Of a stretch of 64,000 nt of DNA, positions 24,396 to 36,234 are shown piece by piece. The translations under genes and the position numbers were made by a program. This stretch comes from Chrysomallon squamiferum (lineage: Eukaryota > Mollusca > Gastropoda > Neomphalida > Peltospiridae). Numbering within the stretch: position 1 is the first letter of the stretch; each line of letters starts with the position of its first letter. Location: assembly GCA_012295275.1 (NCBI GenBank), contig CM022677.1, forward strand, positions 1,706,921 to 1,770,920, in the 5' to 3' direction. A model generated the notes under the pieces. It ran no database searches. It was not told where the DNA came from and worked only from the letters and a program-made list of their open reading frames with translations.

Positions 24396-26530
24396 AATTT
24401 CGTAGTTTTCTGAAGATAATTTGAGACTGCTCGACAGAATTTACGTTTTTATTTATTGCCAGCTGTGCAGCTTATACGACTAAACAGACTGAGCGGAAAT
24501 TACGTTCCTTCTTAGTAAAAAAACCACTGCTTACATCGATATTTTATTACGTTCACCTTTGATTTGCATCATAACAAATATATATATATATAATCTAGGA
24601 TCCAGCTAAAGGAATATCATCGGCTTTTCAAGAATAATCTTGAAAACTGCGCTCATGTTGACATCATTTATTATCAACGTATTATCAACAAAAATGAATG
24701 GATTTTTATAAAGTAAAAGCTCAGTTTTCAGCATCATTCAGAGCTTTTTAGTGAAATCTGTTCTGCTGTTAATCAAAGATCACATTTATATGGATCTGAC
24801 CTGTTAATTATATAGTGGCATTCAGCGTTGGACTTGTAAATTCAGAAATAAATAACTTAATGACTAGATATACAGGGGAAGCCACTCTATTGTGACAATA
24901 TTTTTCTCTTAAACTGAGTTACAGTATCATCTCTACAAAAAAAAAATTAAAAATTAATACTGAACCCTTGAGAAGTTACACTTTACTTGAATCACAGAAT
25001 TTGATTTTGCAAAACAATTACGCGACGTAATTCACGTTTTATACATAAAACCAGCGACGTTTATATCATAAATTGATACTGAATGACAATAATGTGATGT
25101 TTTACTATGTTTTACCTGTATTTTGTATCATAAACAATACTGATAATTTCATTACAGTTACATTTTATTCTACTAGGAGATGTCTGCTGTATTAATATTA
25201 TAATTTGTAAGTTATATCATAAAAAAAAACAAAAAAACATGCCTATCCAAACGTCTTCTACAAAACTTTAAAAATATTTTGTAAAGAACAGAAGAGTATA
25301 ATTTTGAAACTAGGTGCTACCTTAATGGAATCTCAGCAATTTATATTCGAGAATTAATGACATAAATATCATATTTAGTTTCTATGAGCGTAGTTTTCTG
25401 AAGATAGTTTGAGAACGCTGGACAGAATTTACGTTTTAATTTACTACCAGCCATTTATAGGAATAAATTGAGACAATGAGCGAAAATTACCTGAATCTTA
25501 TAAAAACTGTACTGCTGTTTAACTGATGTTTTTACACGTCATTATCAAAACACATTTAAAATATCAAGAATTTTTGTAGTTTACCTCGAAAATTAATATT
25601 TCATTGTATTAGATCACCTCTGAATACAATAATAATAATAGATAAATATAGATAAAATACAGAATGACTGAGTGAAAATACATTAATAAGTTTCCCTTTT
25701 CCCAGGCTTATTTCTGTACAAAACTGAATATTTTGGTAATTATATTCTTATTTTATAGTAGAAATATTTCCTTTCAGAAAATTAACTGATATACTTTCTC
25801 TTAACAATAGGAAAAGTCAGACAGGCACGAGTTATCTGCAGAAAATTATTCATCTTATCAAGTTAACGCCGTTTTTAATAAAATATATCAAAATCTTCTG
25901 TGCTGTAACTGAAAATAACATTTTATTTTTCGACTATGTCAAGGTTATCAAAATTTAGTTTAAGAAACGGCGCAATGTTGTTTTCTGTTACTTACCCCCA
26001 TATTATTGTGAAACACGGCGCTGTAAAATATCAAACATTTTGTATTTAACTATCAGAGAATACAGAAAAGAAAGGTGATATAAGGTTATTAAAATCAAAT
26101 AACGCCGTATAAATAGAGTAAATATTTCATTTTTATTTATCAAAAAAAAAAAAAAAAATCATGTTTAGTAGGAGCGCAGTTAATATGACAGAATGTAGAA
26201 TCAGTTAAATCGAGAATTATGGAACAGGTTAAGTGATAAAAAAATTAAACTTTAATAACAACTAAGGAATTGTGTGAGTATATGTGCGTCATTATTATTA
26301 TTATTATTTTTTTTTTTTTTCACAATTTATTTATTATATATTACAGGAAAATACGAGTATCTCTGTATAAACGGTATTAAGATTGCAGATGGAGAGAAGG
26401 CTTCTAGAGTCACAACGGTTATACTGACAAACTGAGAATTACATTTCTACAGATATCTGAAGAAAGACTGCGCGTCGGAATTTACGTTGTATTCACTGTC
26501 AGTATTTTTATTATTAACATGACATATGAT
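24396..26530 (+). repeat. Degenerate about 1-kb tandem repeat
   Basis: A conserved word group recurs at 24401, 25389 and 26455: CGTAGTTTTCTGAAGATA, then TTTGAGA, GACAGAATTTACGTTTT and a CCAGC or TCAGT tail. About 150 bp can be followed between the first two copies; the third is weaker. Spacing is 988 and 1066 bp. Short GCGCTG/GCGCAGTT words recur between them. No coding content was recognised. Confidence 0.55.
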
Positions 26531-26644
26531 TAAATTGAGGTTTATCTGTAGTAATGTTATTATTATTATTATTATTAAAAATTATAAATGAGTACTGAGG
26601 TGTGTGTTGGATTGTAGTGGGATTTTTTTGTTTTTTGATATATT

Positions 26645-26697
26645 AAAAATAATAATAATAATAATAAAATAAATAAAATAAAATAAAGAAGAAGTCC

Positions 26698-26751
<54 letters not shown>

Positions 26752-26791
26752 TAAAATAAAGAAAATAAAATAAAGAAGAAGTCCTTAATAA

Positions 26792-26834
<43 letters not shown>

Positions 26835-26835
26835 A
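26645..26835. repeat. Compound AAT/AAAAT microsatellite with duplicated AAGAAGAAGTCCTTAAT
   Basis: AAT runs are separated by two copies of an AATAAAGAAGAAGTCCTTAAT-type spacer, so the spacer and its flanking run were duplicated together. Confidence 0.9.
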
Positions 26836-26839
26836 TTAA

Positions 26840-28085
26840 TGAAACATTATTATAGCTGAAACTCAGTTTATTCATTTACACAACAGTACTCACATTAATA
26901 TATTTATTCTCAACTTGTTAATGTTACCGTTCTGACTCTAGAAGACTGTACTTACAGATAATAAACTGTGATAGATAATAAAATGTATCTCACCTGTCTC
27001 TGTTTTGTAGCCTTTACGTTTTACAATATTTGTTAAATATGTTGTGTAAACCACATTAATTTAAAGCGATCAAGCATTTCACTTTAAAAAGGTATATGTT
27101 GATTCATACCATCAGTCTGTAATTAATCTTCACTTTTTGTCTAAAAGTCTAATTTTCTGAGAACTTGAATGTCACAACAGTAATTATCCTTTAGTTCCTA
27201 GCAGTACTGTAAATTAATATACTTTAATAGGATGAATCATTTTCTGCAAATGTATTTAATGCAAAGTTTATAATTACCGCCAGTAGAGCTGTTTTAATGA
27301 ATACATTGATATTTAGTTATAATAACCTATATTTTATATCATTTTTTCTCAGTCTCAATTCACGTTTATGAACAGTGCTCCTATTACAAAATAAACGGGA
27401 TATCTCAAGGTTAAAATATACTGAAAAAGTTTTAAAAAAGAAAGAAAAGTCACGTTGTAGTCATTTATTCTCAAGTTATCAGAAGCGCAGTTTATACAAC
27501 GAAAGTTAAAATCAACGAAAATAACTTAATATTTTATTAATTACATTAATAACTCTGAACATAATTTATTATTTAATATTACTATAGAAGGTCCTCCATA
27601 TTTCTGATTATACTTTCCGGTTTCATAAGGAAGAGGCCACAAATCTGACCACTGTTTCTGCATGACTGTAACGAGTTAAAAATCACTGGATAATAAATTT
27701 GTCACATAAACAGTGGTGGTGATTTTATCAGAAGGCTTTATTACAGGAAAATGTGAGAATTAATTACAGGTGTATGATGGTAACAACTGAAATCAGCAAA
27801 TGGATCTTTCTGTTTGTCTGGTATATTACGTGACGCTGCACCTAAAAAGAAAATATCTGATAATTCGTTTTTATCAATCTCAATTTAAATCATTTTTCAA
27901 TGAAAGATTTATTTGGGATCATCGTTATTTTCCGGCTGCCAAAACTGTCGCATATTATGACATCTAAAATAATAATATGATGCTTGCTGAAGGACAAAGT
28001 TAGTTTCATTTTTACAACATCTTCGTCTCAGAATTTTGTTTATACACGGTAGGCTTTTTTGATAGTGTAAAACTGATGACGTGAG
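26840..28085. other. Gene-less AT-rich stretch
   Basis: No exon or element was recognised. An isolated AGAAGCGCAGTTTATACAAC near 27481 resembles words in the preceding 1-kb repeats, so part of it may be another very diverged copy. Confidence 0.4.
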
Positions 28086-28089
28086 GTAA

Positions 28090-28900
28090 TTCTAATGCCA
28101 ATACCCCCAAACCTTAATTCTTACGCAAAGGCTACTTCTAATGATGATGCTAAAATTATTTTTATTATTATTATAACATTCATAGTAATATTTACAATAT
28201 CCCTAACATTGAGCCCTATCTGTAACTCTGACCTAAAACTATTTTCCACACTACCGTAATCCTAAGTCTAACCCAAACAATAACCCTAATCTTAACCCTA
28301 ACCTAACCTAACCTAACCTAACCTAACCCTAGCTCAAATTCTAAACATAATCCTACCCAAGTCCACAACGTGGATTTTTACATTAACGCTCCTCCTAATG
28401 GTGACCCTAAAATTATTTTGCATATTATCGTAACACTGATAATAATCTTTAAATAAACATCACCTTAACCCTTACCCTAACCCTAAATTAACCCTATCCC
28501 TAACCTTAATCCTAACCCTAAGCCTAACCCCGACTCTATCCCTAACACTAATACTAACTCTGATCATAAAACTGTTTTGCAGATTATCATAAGACTCATA
28601 ATAAACTTTTAATAATCCTAACACTAACACTAACCCTAACCCTAACCCTAATCCTAAAGCTAACCACAGCCGAACTTCTAAACCTAATCTTACTCAAGTC
28701 CCGATCCTTGATTCTTAACGTTACTTCTAATCGTGAGCCTAAAATTATTTCCACATTATCATAACCCACATAATAAAATTTACATAACCCGAGCTCGAAC
28801 CCTAACCCAAACATTAAGCCCTAACTCTGACGCTAAAGAAGTGCGTAACTTTAAATCTTATGCAAAGTATATTTCTAACCCTGACCCTAAAACTATTATT
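28090..28900. repeat. Interstitial telomere-like block with higher-order repeats
   Basis: The block is dominated by CCTAA-type words: runs of AACCT (28285-28325), CCCTAA (28460-28485 and 28630-28650) and many degenerate versions. Within it a second motif, CTAAAATTATTTT followed by ATTATCATAAC and ATAATAAA, returns at about 28153, 28408, 28565, 28738 and 28885, giving a loose period of 150-250 bp. On the complementary strand this is TTAGGG-like, as in mollusc and vertebrate telomeres. Confidence 0.8.
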
Positions 28901-29753
28901 AAGGTTATTTTATAGATTTTACTTTTTAGTCAGTTGACCTACTTAAATATTGTTGGGTTTTTTTTTCTTGCAGGTTGGAGCAAACTTTGAGATGAACATC
29001 GAGAAGAAATTTTTAATTATTTTTTTATTATGGTCTTTTTTCTTAACTTGTTTATACATTTTGCCTGTGTGGAGTCTATGGAAACAGATAACGTGTTTTC
29101 AGTTTAGTTAGGTAGTTAACGTGATTCAGTACTTTTATTATTTTTCGCAGTACTGTTAATTTTTATTTAGAAACATAATAAAATAAATATTAGTATTTTT
29201 CCTTGTACTGCCACCACTACTACTTCTGTTTCTGTTACTGTTTTTATTATTCTTGTCGTTGTTATTTCTTTCTTTATTTATTTGTTAACTTGTTTATTTG
29301 CTTTCAATTTTTTTTTTTTTTTTTTTTTTACTTTTTATTAATAGGTTTATTTATTTATCTTAATATATTTTGTTTCATTTACTTTTTTGTTCATTTGTTT
29401 ACTTATTTATCTTTTCTATGCTTTATAAATGTTTTATTTATTAAAAAGTTGTACTATTTATCTCCCTCTCTGTCATTAAGTTGACTTTGTACTAAAGTAA
29501 TCTTTATCTGTGGGTAATCAATCTGAGACAACTGAGTAAACTTTAGTCTTGGCAAAACAGATTAGTAGGTCATGTTATCACTAACACGTGTTTCAATAAC
29601 AAGCTCAACAGAGACGACAAAAATTTGTACACGGGTCTTAGTAGTATTCCAACTTTCAGTACAGAATCCAGTTATTCATATGCAAAGAAATTTAAATAGA
29701 TGAAACACAGGACATTGACAATATCAAACATAGAAAAATTTGATAATAAAGGA

Positions 29754-29788
<35 letters not shown>

Positions 29789-30149
29789 ATGAATTTTATT
29801 TCAAATATTGCTCCGTACCTAGTGTTATCTTGAATACAACAAAGGTTAAAGATTTATTTTAAGAAGTGTTTTATCTGGGTCAGTCACGCGGTCAGCAGAT
29901 TGTTGGAGAGAGAAATATTTGATATCAGGTCTGTACTCTTATTAAATCACTGAATTGTCAGAAAATTAGTTACAACAGGGAAATTTTACTATTAGACATT
30001 CTGATTATTTTCTGTTGTCGCATAAGCCATACAGACCCGAATATTACTTTTTCTTATAAACAGTAACATTCAACTATGTTCATGATGTTTTCGCAGTCTG
30101 TAATAATTTTAGAATCTGGAAGAGGGGGAAGAGATAACGGCTGCTTGAC

Positions 30150-30152
30150 TAC

Positions 30153-30186
<34 letters not shown>

Positions 30187-30205
30187 CGTGTGTGTGTGTG
30201 TGTGT
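30150..30205. repeat. (CA)n meeting (TG)n, self-complementary
   Basis: About 32 bp of CA is followed, after ATGCG, by about 20 bp of TG, forming a perfect potential hairpin. Confidence 0.9.
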
Positions 30206-30597
30206 CTGAATTCATATTAAAATGACACACACAAAAAACATACCTATACATACATGTATAAATGCAAGAAAAAAATATATTGTGTGTGTGTGCGTGCGTA
30301 TTTGATTTAATATGAATTCTTAGGTTCAGTAAAGTAAATCGCTGTCAAGATATATGTAAGATAAAAATCACAAACGCACTGATTTGACCCGAAGTGAAAA
30401 AAACGTCGACTGCTAGCTTATGGTTCTAATTTACCTTAGAAAATGAAAACAAATAAATAAATAGACAGAGATATATAAAGCAGATCGACTGTTAGGAACT
30501 AATAATAATAATAATAATACTACTACTACTAATAATAATAATAATAATAATAATAGGAGTAATAATAAAAATCGAGAAGTTATAAAGAAGTAATAAA

Positions 30598-30709
<112 letters not shown>

Positions 30710-31297
30710 AACATATATACAGTAAAAATGTTTGTCTCCAGGTTATAAAGCTGAGATAACTTTGGCCGTGACAAAACAGATTAGTAGGTCTTGTTTCGCT
30801 CACTCAAGTTTTAATAATAAGTTAATTGTAAACAAACTGAACACAGATAACAAATATTTCAAATGGTGGTCATAGAACTTTTCGAATTTACAATAATACT
30901 ATAATTAATTCAATGCAACTAAATTTTATTAGATTAAAATAATGACTCGGGTAACTTCAGACGATAAACATTTTTATTACAATAAAATTAGAATTTACAG
31001 AACAATTTAGCTTTTACATACAGCCATAGCAATAGTATTTGTATTAACATAGTAAGTTTTGCTTCAGTAACAAATAAAATGTTATCTGAACCAGATTCAA
31101 AATAGGTTATGCGGTGAATGGATACTTGAAAAGCTATATAAATGAAAAAAAATATAATAATAAGTATGGAAAGGGAGAAGCACAAGAAGAAAAATCTCCT
31201 TTGTTCTTCAGTGAAACAAAATCTTATCTTAATCTCCTAAGATCTTTTTTTTTCTTCTCTGGACGGTGTTAACTGAACAAAAGACGGATATTTGACT

Positions 31298-31380
31298 TTG
31301 TCATTTCGACCGTTTCTTTCCTGGGAAAAACTATATGTGTGTATAAATTTTCCACAGGAAAGAAACGGTCGAAATGACAA
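31298..31380. other. Near-perfect 32-bp-stem hairpin
   Basis: TTGTCATTTCGACCGTTTCT with TTCCTG (31298-31323) is an exact reverse complement of 31355-31380 (26 of 26). Six more pairs (GGAAAA with TTTTCC) follow after a single bulged A, closing an 18-nt loop. Total 83 nt. The size fits a miRNA precursor or a short foldback element. The stem is more perfect than usual for a miRNA. The strand, if transcribed, is unknown. Confidence 0.7.
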
Positions 31381-31591
31381 ATAACAGAAAGTAGCGGCAA
31401 CCTATGTTAAAATAATTTACGTTTATTTTTGTAAATTTATTGACAAGCACATTATCACCACATTTCATATAATAATTAATATCGGGAAATCAATTTAATT
31501 ATACTGTCATAAAATAATAATTTTACTCAGTTGTATTTGTTTCACACACACACTCACACACACATACACACACACGTATGTGCAGGTGTAT

Positions 31592-31594
<3 letters not shown>

Positions 31595-31652
<58 letters not shown>
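31595..31652. repeat. (AG)n microsatellite
   Basis: Uninterrupted AG dinucleotide, preceded by a CA run (31539-31577). Confidence 0.95.
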
Positions 31653-31655
<3 letters not shown>

Positions 31656-32130
31656 ACACACATCAATTATATTTATAGGTTCTGATCTGGAATCCTGTCT
31701 CACAACATCTTTATGTATTACACGCAGAAAAGAAAAATATTACAGAAACTAAATAATAAAACTTGATATTTGTCTACATAATTTTTCTGTTTACATTCTA
31801 AACACAAACTAAATGCAAAAATAAATGAAGTGGAAATTTATGATACAAAACAAATTTATTTGCATTTTGTTTATATACATAAACAAACAAACAGTAAATT
31901 CGAAACATAATCTAATTTACTAACATATTTAATATAAATCTGAATGAAAGAAAATTGATAAATAAATCAAATAACAGTTCTTGTATTTCATGTCCAACAG
32001 TCAGTAAGTACATATATAATTTATCTACATTTTATTTTATATACATTTTAAAGCGAAATAAAAAAGTACAAATGAAGCAAGAAATAGTTAATAATATTAC
32101 GTTTTATATACAAACAACAAACATTAGAAA

Positions 32131-32166
<36 letters not shown>

Positions 32167-32235
32167 AAAGCAATGAGATGTATCTGTTTGACACAAATCA
32201 GTCCATTATAAAATTTCAAATCAAAGGAACTGTCT

Positions 32236-32266
32236 ATGACGTCATCGCCGCTGTCTGACGTCATCA
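32236..32266. promoter_or_regulatory. Two CRE palindromes (TGACGTCA) 19 bp apart
   Basis: TATGACGTCATCG and CTGACGTCATCAG lie close together, 110-140 bp past the stop of the BTB gene. Each contains the full TGACGTCA palindrome bound by CREB/ATF factors. Whether they act on any gene is unknown. Confidence 0.4.
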
Positions 32267-32374
32267 GAAAAACATAAACAAATCAATAAATCAATAAGTA
32301 AACAAATAAATAAATAAATACAAATATTAGGCCAGTGATGACTAAAAGTGACAGTGTTTGAACGATGTTGTTTT

Positions 32375-34084
32375 TTACACTAAAAATAACAAAGCACGTA
32401 TTTGTCCGCGTGTCACACATGTACGAAGTCGTCTGTCACTGTGTTTAGATTTGTGTGACTCAGAAAATCTACAAACAAAAGAGTCTACAACAATTTCTGA
32501 TTCACCTTCAAATCCACAACATGTGTCACCTCCCTTAACATTAACAAACAAGCTGTACTCAGTGTCTTTAGTAATCTTCACTGGACGTCTGAACACGACG
32601 TCGTACCAGTAATACACGTGTTCATATCTCTGTGTCAGTGTAGACCCGTCCAGTATTTCGTCTGTTCTTGTGTCAGTGACGAAGGCGCTGACGTCGTAGT
32701 TTTGTGGTTCATCGTCACCGTATAACTGAAATCAGCGAAGTAAAGCGTTTTTGTTGACAGAGAAAGTAATGGATTCATCTTCTTCACCAGAATATGACCA
32801 GTAACTACACGAACCAAACCTGTCTATTGTAATCTGTGTTTTACGAATCACTGCAGTTCTCATGTTTGAGTTGAAAGGTGAAACATCTTCATCTCTGCTC
32901 ACCAGGTGTCTCAAAATCTTGAATCCTTCAGTCTCAGTGAGTATGTGAGTGGGTGTCACTTGTTTTACAAAATAAGTCTGATCGAGTAATGGATAACGCA
33001 CGTGCTTCACGACCTCTCCCAGTGCTTCGCGCATGTTTTTTTCATTCGTCTGTCTTCCTTGCTTCCTGCACGCGCTGTCAGCCCACTTCACAGCGGCTTC
33101 AAAAACATTTTTCTCGTCTGCTGTCAGTTCGTCTGATCGTATGATCTCAACCAGACATTCGTGACAAAGATCGGTGACTTCATCTGACTTCAGAACTTCG
33201 TCGCCATTTTCCAAAATGAAGTTCAGAGTTTTTTTCCTTAGATGATGTTCATCAAACAGGTGAGCTTGTTCCAGCACGACGCACGCATTCCGTGACGACA
33301 ACGACGACTCCAAATAGTTGACGCACTGTTCTTCCAGTGTTGTGACGATGTACTTTCTCGATAGATACAGCAGACCGGTGACGTTGTCGCCTGTTAGGAC
33401 GACGTCATCCGTGTAAAGATATCTGTGTAAAAGAAGTAGAGTAAGACTTCAAAATGTGAGATAACAATGTGAGATCAGTTAATAAAGATATCTGTGTAAA
33501 AGAAGTAGAGTAAGACTTCAAAATGTGAGATAACAATGTGAGATCAGTTAATAAAGATATCTGTGTAAAATAAGTAGAGTAAGACTTCAAACGAGAGATA
33601 ATTATGTGAGATTATTCAATTAGAAAATAATTATATTACTAACAAAAACTGTATTGTTATCAACGTTCGTGTCGGTTTGTATGTTTCGTTACTCACTATG
33701 TTCGTACCTCTGTCTGTGTGTGTCTGTGTGTATGTTTGTGTGTGTGTGTGTTTGTGTATGTGTGTGTGTGTCTGTGTATTTGTGTCTCTCTCTAGGTGTG
33801 TGGCTGTGTATGAGTTTGTTAACATACTTTAAAAACTCGGTAAAAATATCTGCCTGAACATCAGGCAAGATGATGCTGTTTTGTTCGCGAAGTTCTCCCA
33901 TAATCATTTTGTGGAAGACATCGCTTCTGATCATCAGGATGAAGCGATGTGCTTCTACAATTTTTTCTTCTTCCCCAACAATAAATCTGACGTCGCTGTC
34001 TGTTCTCGTACGAAAAACGTGTTCAATACACTCCGTTAGTGTTTTCCCTGTCTGCCAACTTGAAACTTCTGCTGAGGTGGCCAT
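32375..34084 (-). CDS. BTB-BACK-PHR domain protein (BTBD3/BTBD6-like), two coding exons, one in-frame stop
   Basis: Exon 1 runs 34084-33828, exon 2 33422-32375. The join is AA|A (Lys) at GTATGT...TTTTACACAG, giving EFLK then YLYTDDVVLTGDNVTGLLYL. Read through, this is 434 residues. The BTB domain is about 31-120 (DVRFIVG, AHRFILMIRSDVFHKM, ILPDVQADIFTEFLK, RKYIVTTLEEQCVNYL). The BACK domain follows, about 130-235 (LFDEHHLRKKTLNFI, SDELTADEKNVFEAAVKWAD), then a PHR domain, about 285-434 (TQITIDRFGSCSYWSYSGEE, ITFSVNKNALLR, YYWYDVVFRRPVKI, DTCCGF, RTCVTRGQIRALLFLV). This is the family's normal order and end. Such proteins typically serve as CUL3 adaptors for ubiquitination. Codon 316 is TGA (32732-32734) in a LLR-[stop]-FQLYG context where the family has Gly, and the frame stays open for 118 codons after it. 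A TTTGTTTTTAG acceptor just before the ATG implies upstream 5'UTR exons. It may be a live gene with an allele or base error, or a very young pseudogene. Confidence 0.85.
33415..33610 (-). repeat. 69-bp repeat, nearly three copies, carrying the 3' splice site of BTB exon 2
   Basis: Units start at 33415, 33484 and 33553 (AAAGATATCTGTGTAAAAG...). On the minus strand each includes CTTTTACACAG followed by ATATCTTT, which is exactly the acceptor used for exon 2 plus its first bases. Use of an upstream copy would meet a TAA after a few codons (TAT CTT TAT TAA), so only the proximal acceptor keeps the frame. Confidence 0.9.
33714..33785. repeat. TG-rich microsatellite in the BTB intron
   Basis: An imperfect GTGTGTTT/GTCTGTGTAT run inside the 405-bp intron. 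It explains the false C-terminal His/Thr tail if exon 1 is translated without splicing. Confidence 0.9.
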
Positions 34085-34093
34085 GTTTTCACT

Positions 34094-34100
34094 AAAAACA

Positions 34101-34154
<54 letters not shown>

Positions 34155-34160
34155 TAACCT
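34094..34160. repeat. (AAT)n microsatellite next to the BTB acceptor
   Basis: AAT triplets lie immediately upstream (minus sense) of the TTTGTTTTTAG acceptor, where they supply a T-rich tract before the first coding exon. Confidence 0.9.
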
Positions 34161-34300
34161 CATATGAAATATAATTTTAAAATGTTTCTAATACGCAGCC
34201 TCACATTGCAGTGATCAGTTTTCTATATTCGCATCTAGCTATGACCTGTACATAGAAATATTTCAAATACTAAACATTTTTATGTAAAAAAATAATCAAC

Positions 34301-34370
34301 CTGAGATAATTTCTAACAATCGAGTACTTTCTGTTTAAGGCCTGTACTGTTCAACACTGAGATCAGAAAT
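34301..34370 (-). other. Candidate 5'UTR exon b3 of the BTB gene
   Basis: A 70-nt segment is bounded on the minus strand by TTTATTTGTTTTTAG|ATTTCTGATCTCAG and by ATCTCAG|GTTGAT. It is similar in sequence and splice sites to b2 (34725-34809) and b1 (44458-44531): all begin with a GATC-containing word, contain AGAAATTAT or AGAAATTGT near the end and are preceded by TTTATTTA-type tracts. Expression is unproven. Confidence 0.5.
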
Positions 34371-34724
34371 CTAAAAACAAATAAATAAATAAAAGATAAT
34401 GAAAGAAAGAAAACAAATCAGATAAATATATACCAAATCGATAAAAGATAAAAAGAAGTACATTATGCTTACACTAGTGATTATTATGATGACGACAACA
34501 ACAATAATTATTATTATACACAGACATATTTAACTGTGGGAGATACGGTTTTCAAATCGCAATGTACATATGGTCATTTATACCAACTTACTCCTCGAAA
34601 AGACAAAATAATTAACCGACAATAACAAATCTAAAAGAAACACGATATAAGAAAAAAGAATAATAAGTGAGGAAAATCAAGAAAAAGATGTGAAACTTTT
34701 GAAATATAAAACAATATAAAATAC

Positions 34725-34809
34725 CTTGTAATTTCAACTTCCTGATCGACAATTTCTTATAAGCGACTATTTTCTATCAACTCAGTTATAGATCACAGAT
34801 GTCACCGAT
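34725..34809 (-). other. Candidate 5'UTR exon b2 of the BTB gene
   Basis: An 85-nt segment between TTTATTCTTAG|ATCGGTGACATCTGTGATC and GAAATTACAAG|GTATTT. It shares AAGAAATTGTCGATCAGGAAGT with exon b1 (AAGAAATTATCGATCAGGAAGT). This supports common ancestry and selection for, or recent duplication of, a spliced unit. Confidence 0.5.
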
Positions 34810-35109
34810 CTAAGAATAAATTAAATAAAATAAAATAATATAAAGTAAGCGATATATTGCAAAAGGCGTTAATAAAAAAAAAAAAAAAAAAGAAAAAGAG
34901 ATATAATAGGATAGCAGTAGTAATAATAATAGCAATAATAATAATAATAACAGCATATTAAAGTCAGGATATACATAACTTTTTTCATTTCAATTTAAAA
35001 CACCTGACACTTAAGTAATCTATTTGTTAGAGAACTAACTCTGATATATTTATAATAAATTAAGAACAGTGGAAGCGTCAACACATAATAAAATATAAAA
35101 TGTTATACA

Positions 35110-35230
35110 CGTTCAATATGGCCGACTGCTGTCAGTTCTGCTTTGTGTTCTTTTAGTTAGGAAACCATCCACTGATAAACACGCGACTGACGTCAAATAT
35201 CTTATACGTCATCAAGTGTTACGTTTCAGT
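35110..35230 (-). promoter_or_regulatory. Candidate proximal promoter / first exon a0 of the BTB gene
   Basis: On the minus strand: GACGTAT, then TTTGACGTCAGTCGCGTG, TTATCAG, GGTTTCCTAAC and CAGTCGGCCATATTGAAC|GTGTAT. The same succession, diverged, occurs in the four distal copies (ACGTGGTGTGACTTGT, TCACGTG, CGGCCATTTTGAA). A CRE-like TGACGTCA and a CCAT-core (YY1-like) word suggest a promoter. The donor here is weaker than in the other copies. Confidence 0.4.
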
Positions 35231-35351
35231 TTCAGATTAAAATAGACAAATCGTGATATGTACATAAATCTTCTTTACAATAAATTACATTAATTCTAAT
35301 TCAATAAATTAAATACTACTAGATGCCATTGCTTATACGTAAGTTATAAAC

Positions 35352-35383
<32 letters not shown>

Positions 35384-35851
35384 TGTAATAGCAACAACAA
35401 CAACATCAACATCATCAACAACAACAATAATAATAAATATTTTTTACAGTATACTGAATATGAGTGTACATGTCTTATTTCTCTGACGAGGCTTGCATGA
35501 CCAGTTTCAATGTAATCTAACACTGACTGTTTGTTTGTTATGTAGGTCATATAAAAACAGCGTGTCACTGGTACGCGAGACACACAAAGATATACTCGGG
35601 TGTTATTTACAGCGATCTGACAATTTCGTTGTTAATACGCTATCTGCCCATAAGTGTAGAAATAACCCGTGAAAATAAGAAATTATTTACATTTGTCAGC
35701 TTTGTGAGAAGATAAATAATTTCAATAAAGACAATAAAGACAACCACCAAACAAACTCGAAAATAATAATAATAACAAAAAATATATGAGATAATATGAT
35801 CAAATCCTCTAGTGGCACTTTCCATAGACAACCAACAATAGTAGTAGTACT

Positions 35852-35976
<125 letters not shown>

Positions 35977-36234
35977 CTAATACAAATTATATGAGATAAT
36001 ATTATCGCATCCTCTAATTACACCTTCCATATACCAGATGGCAAGAATCATTTAGGAGTTTGTTATATGGCGATAATGTTTCTTCTTTTTTATTTTTGGA
36101 TGTTTTCCATTGTAGATGAAAACAAATACAATAACATTTTATACCCTGGCTGGAACGGGTGACAGACCGACCAACGTTAGGTAACAAGGAAGGAACGAAT
36201 GAAGAAAAGAAGAAACAATGAAAGGAACACATAC

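Noticed and set aside
32732-32734. TGA as selenocysteine
   Set aside because: The family has Gly here, not Cys, and I saw no SECIS-like element after the gene; mutation or error is simpler.
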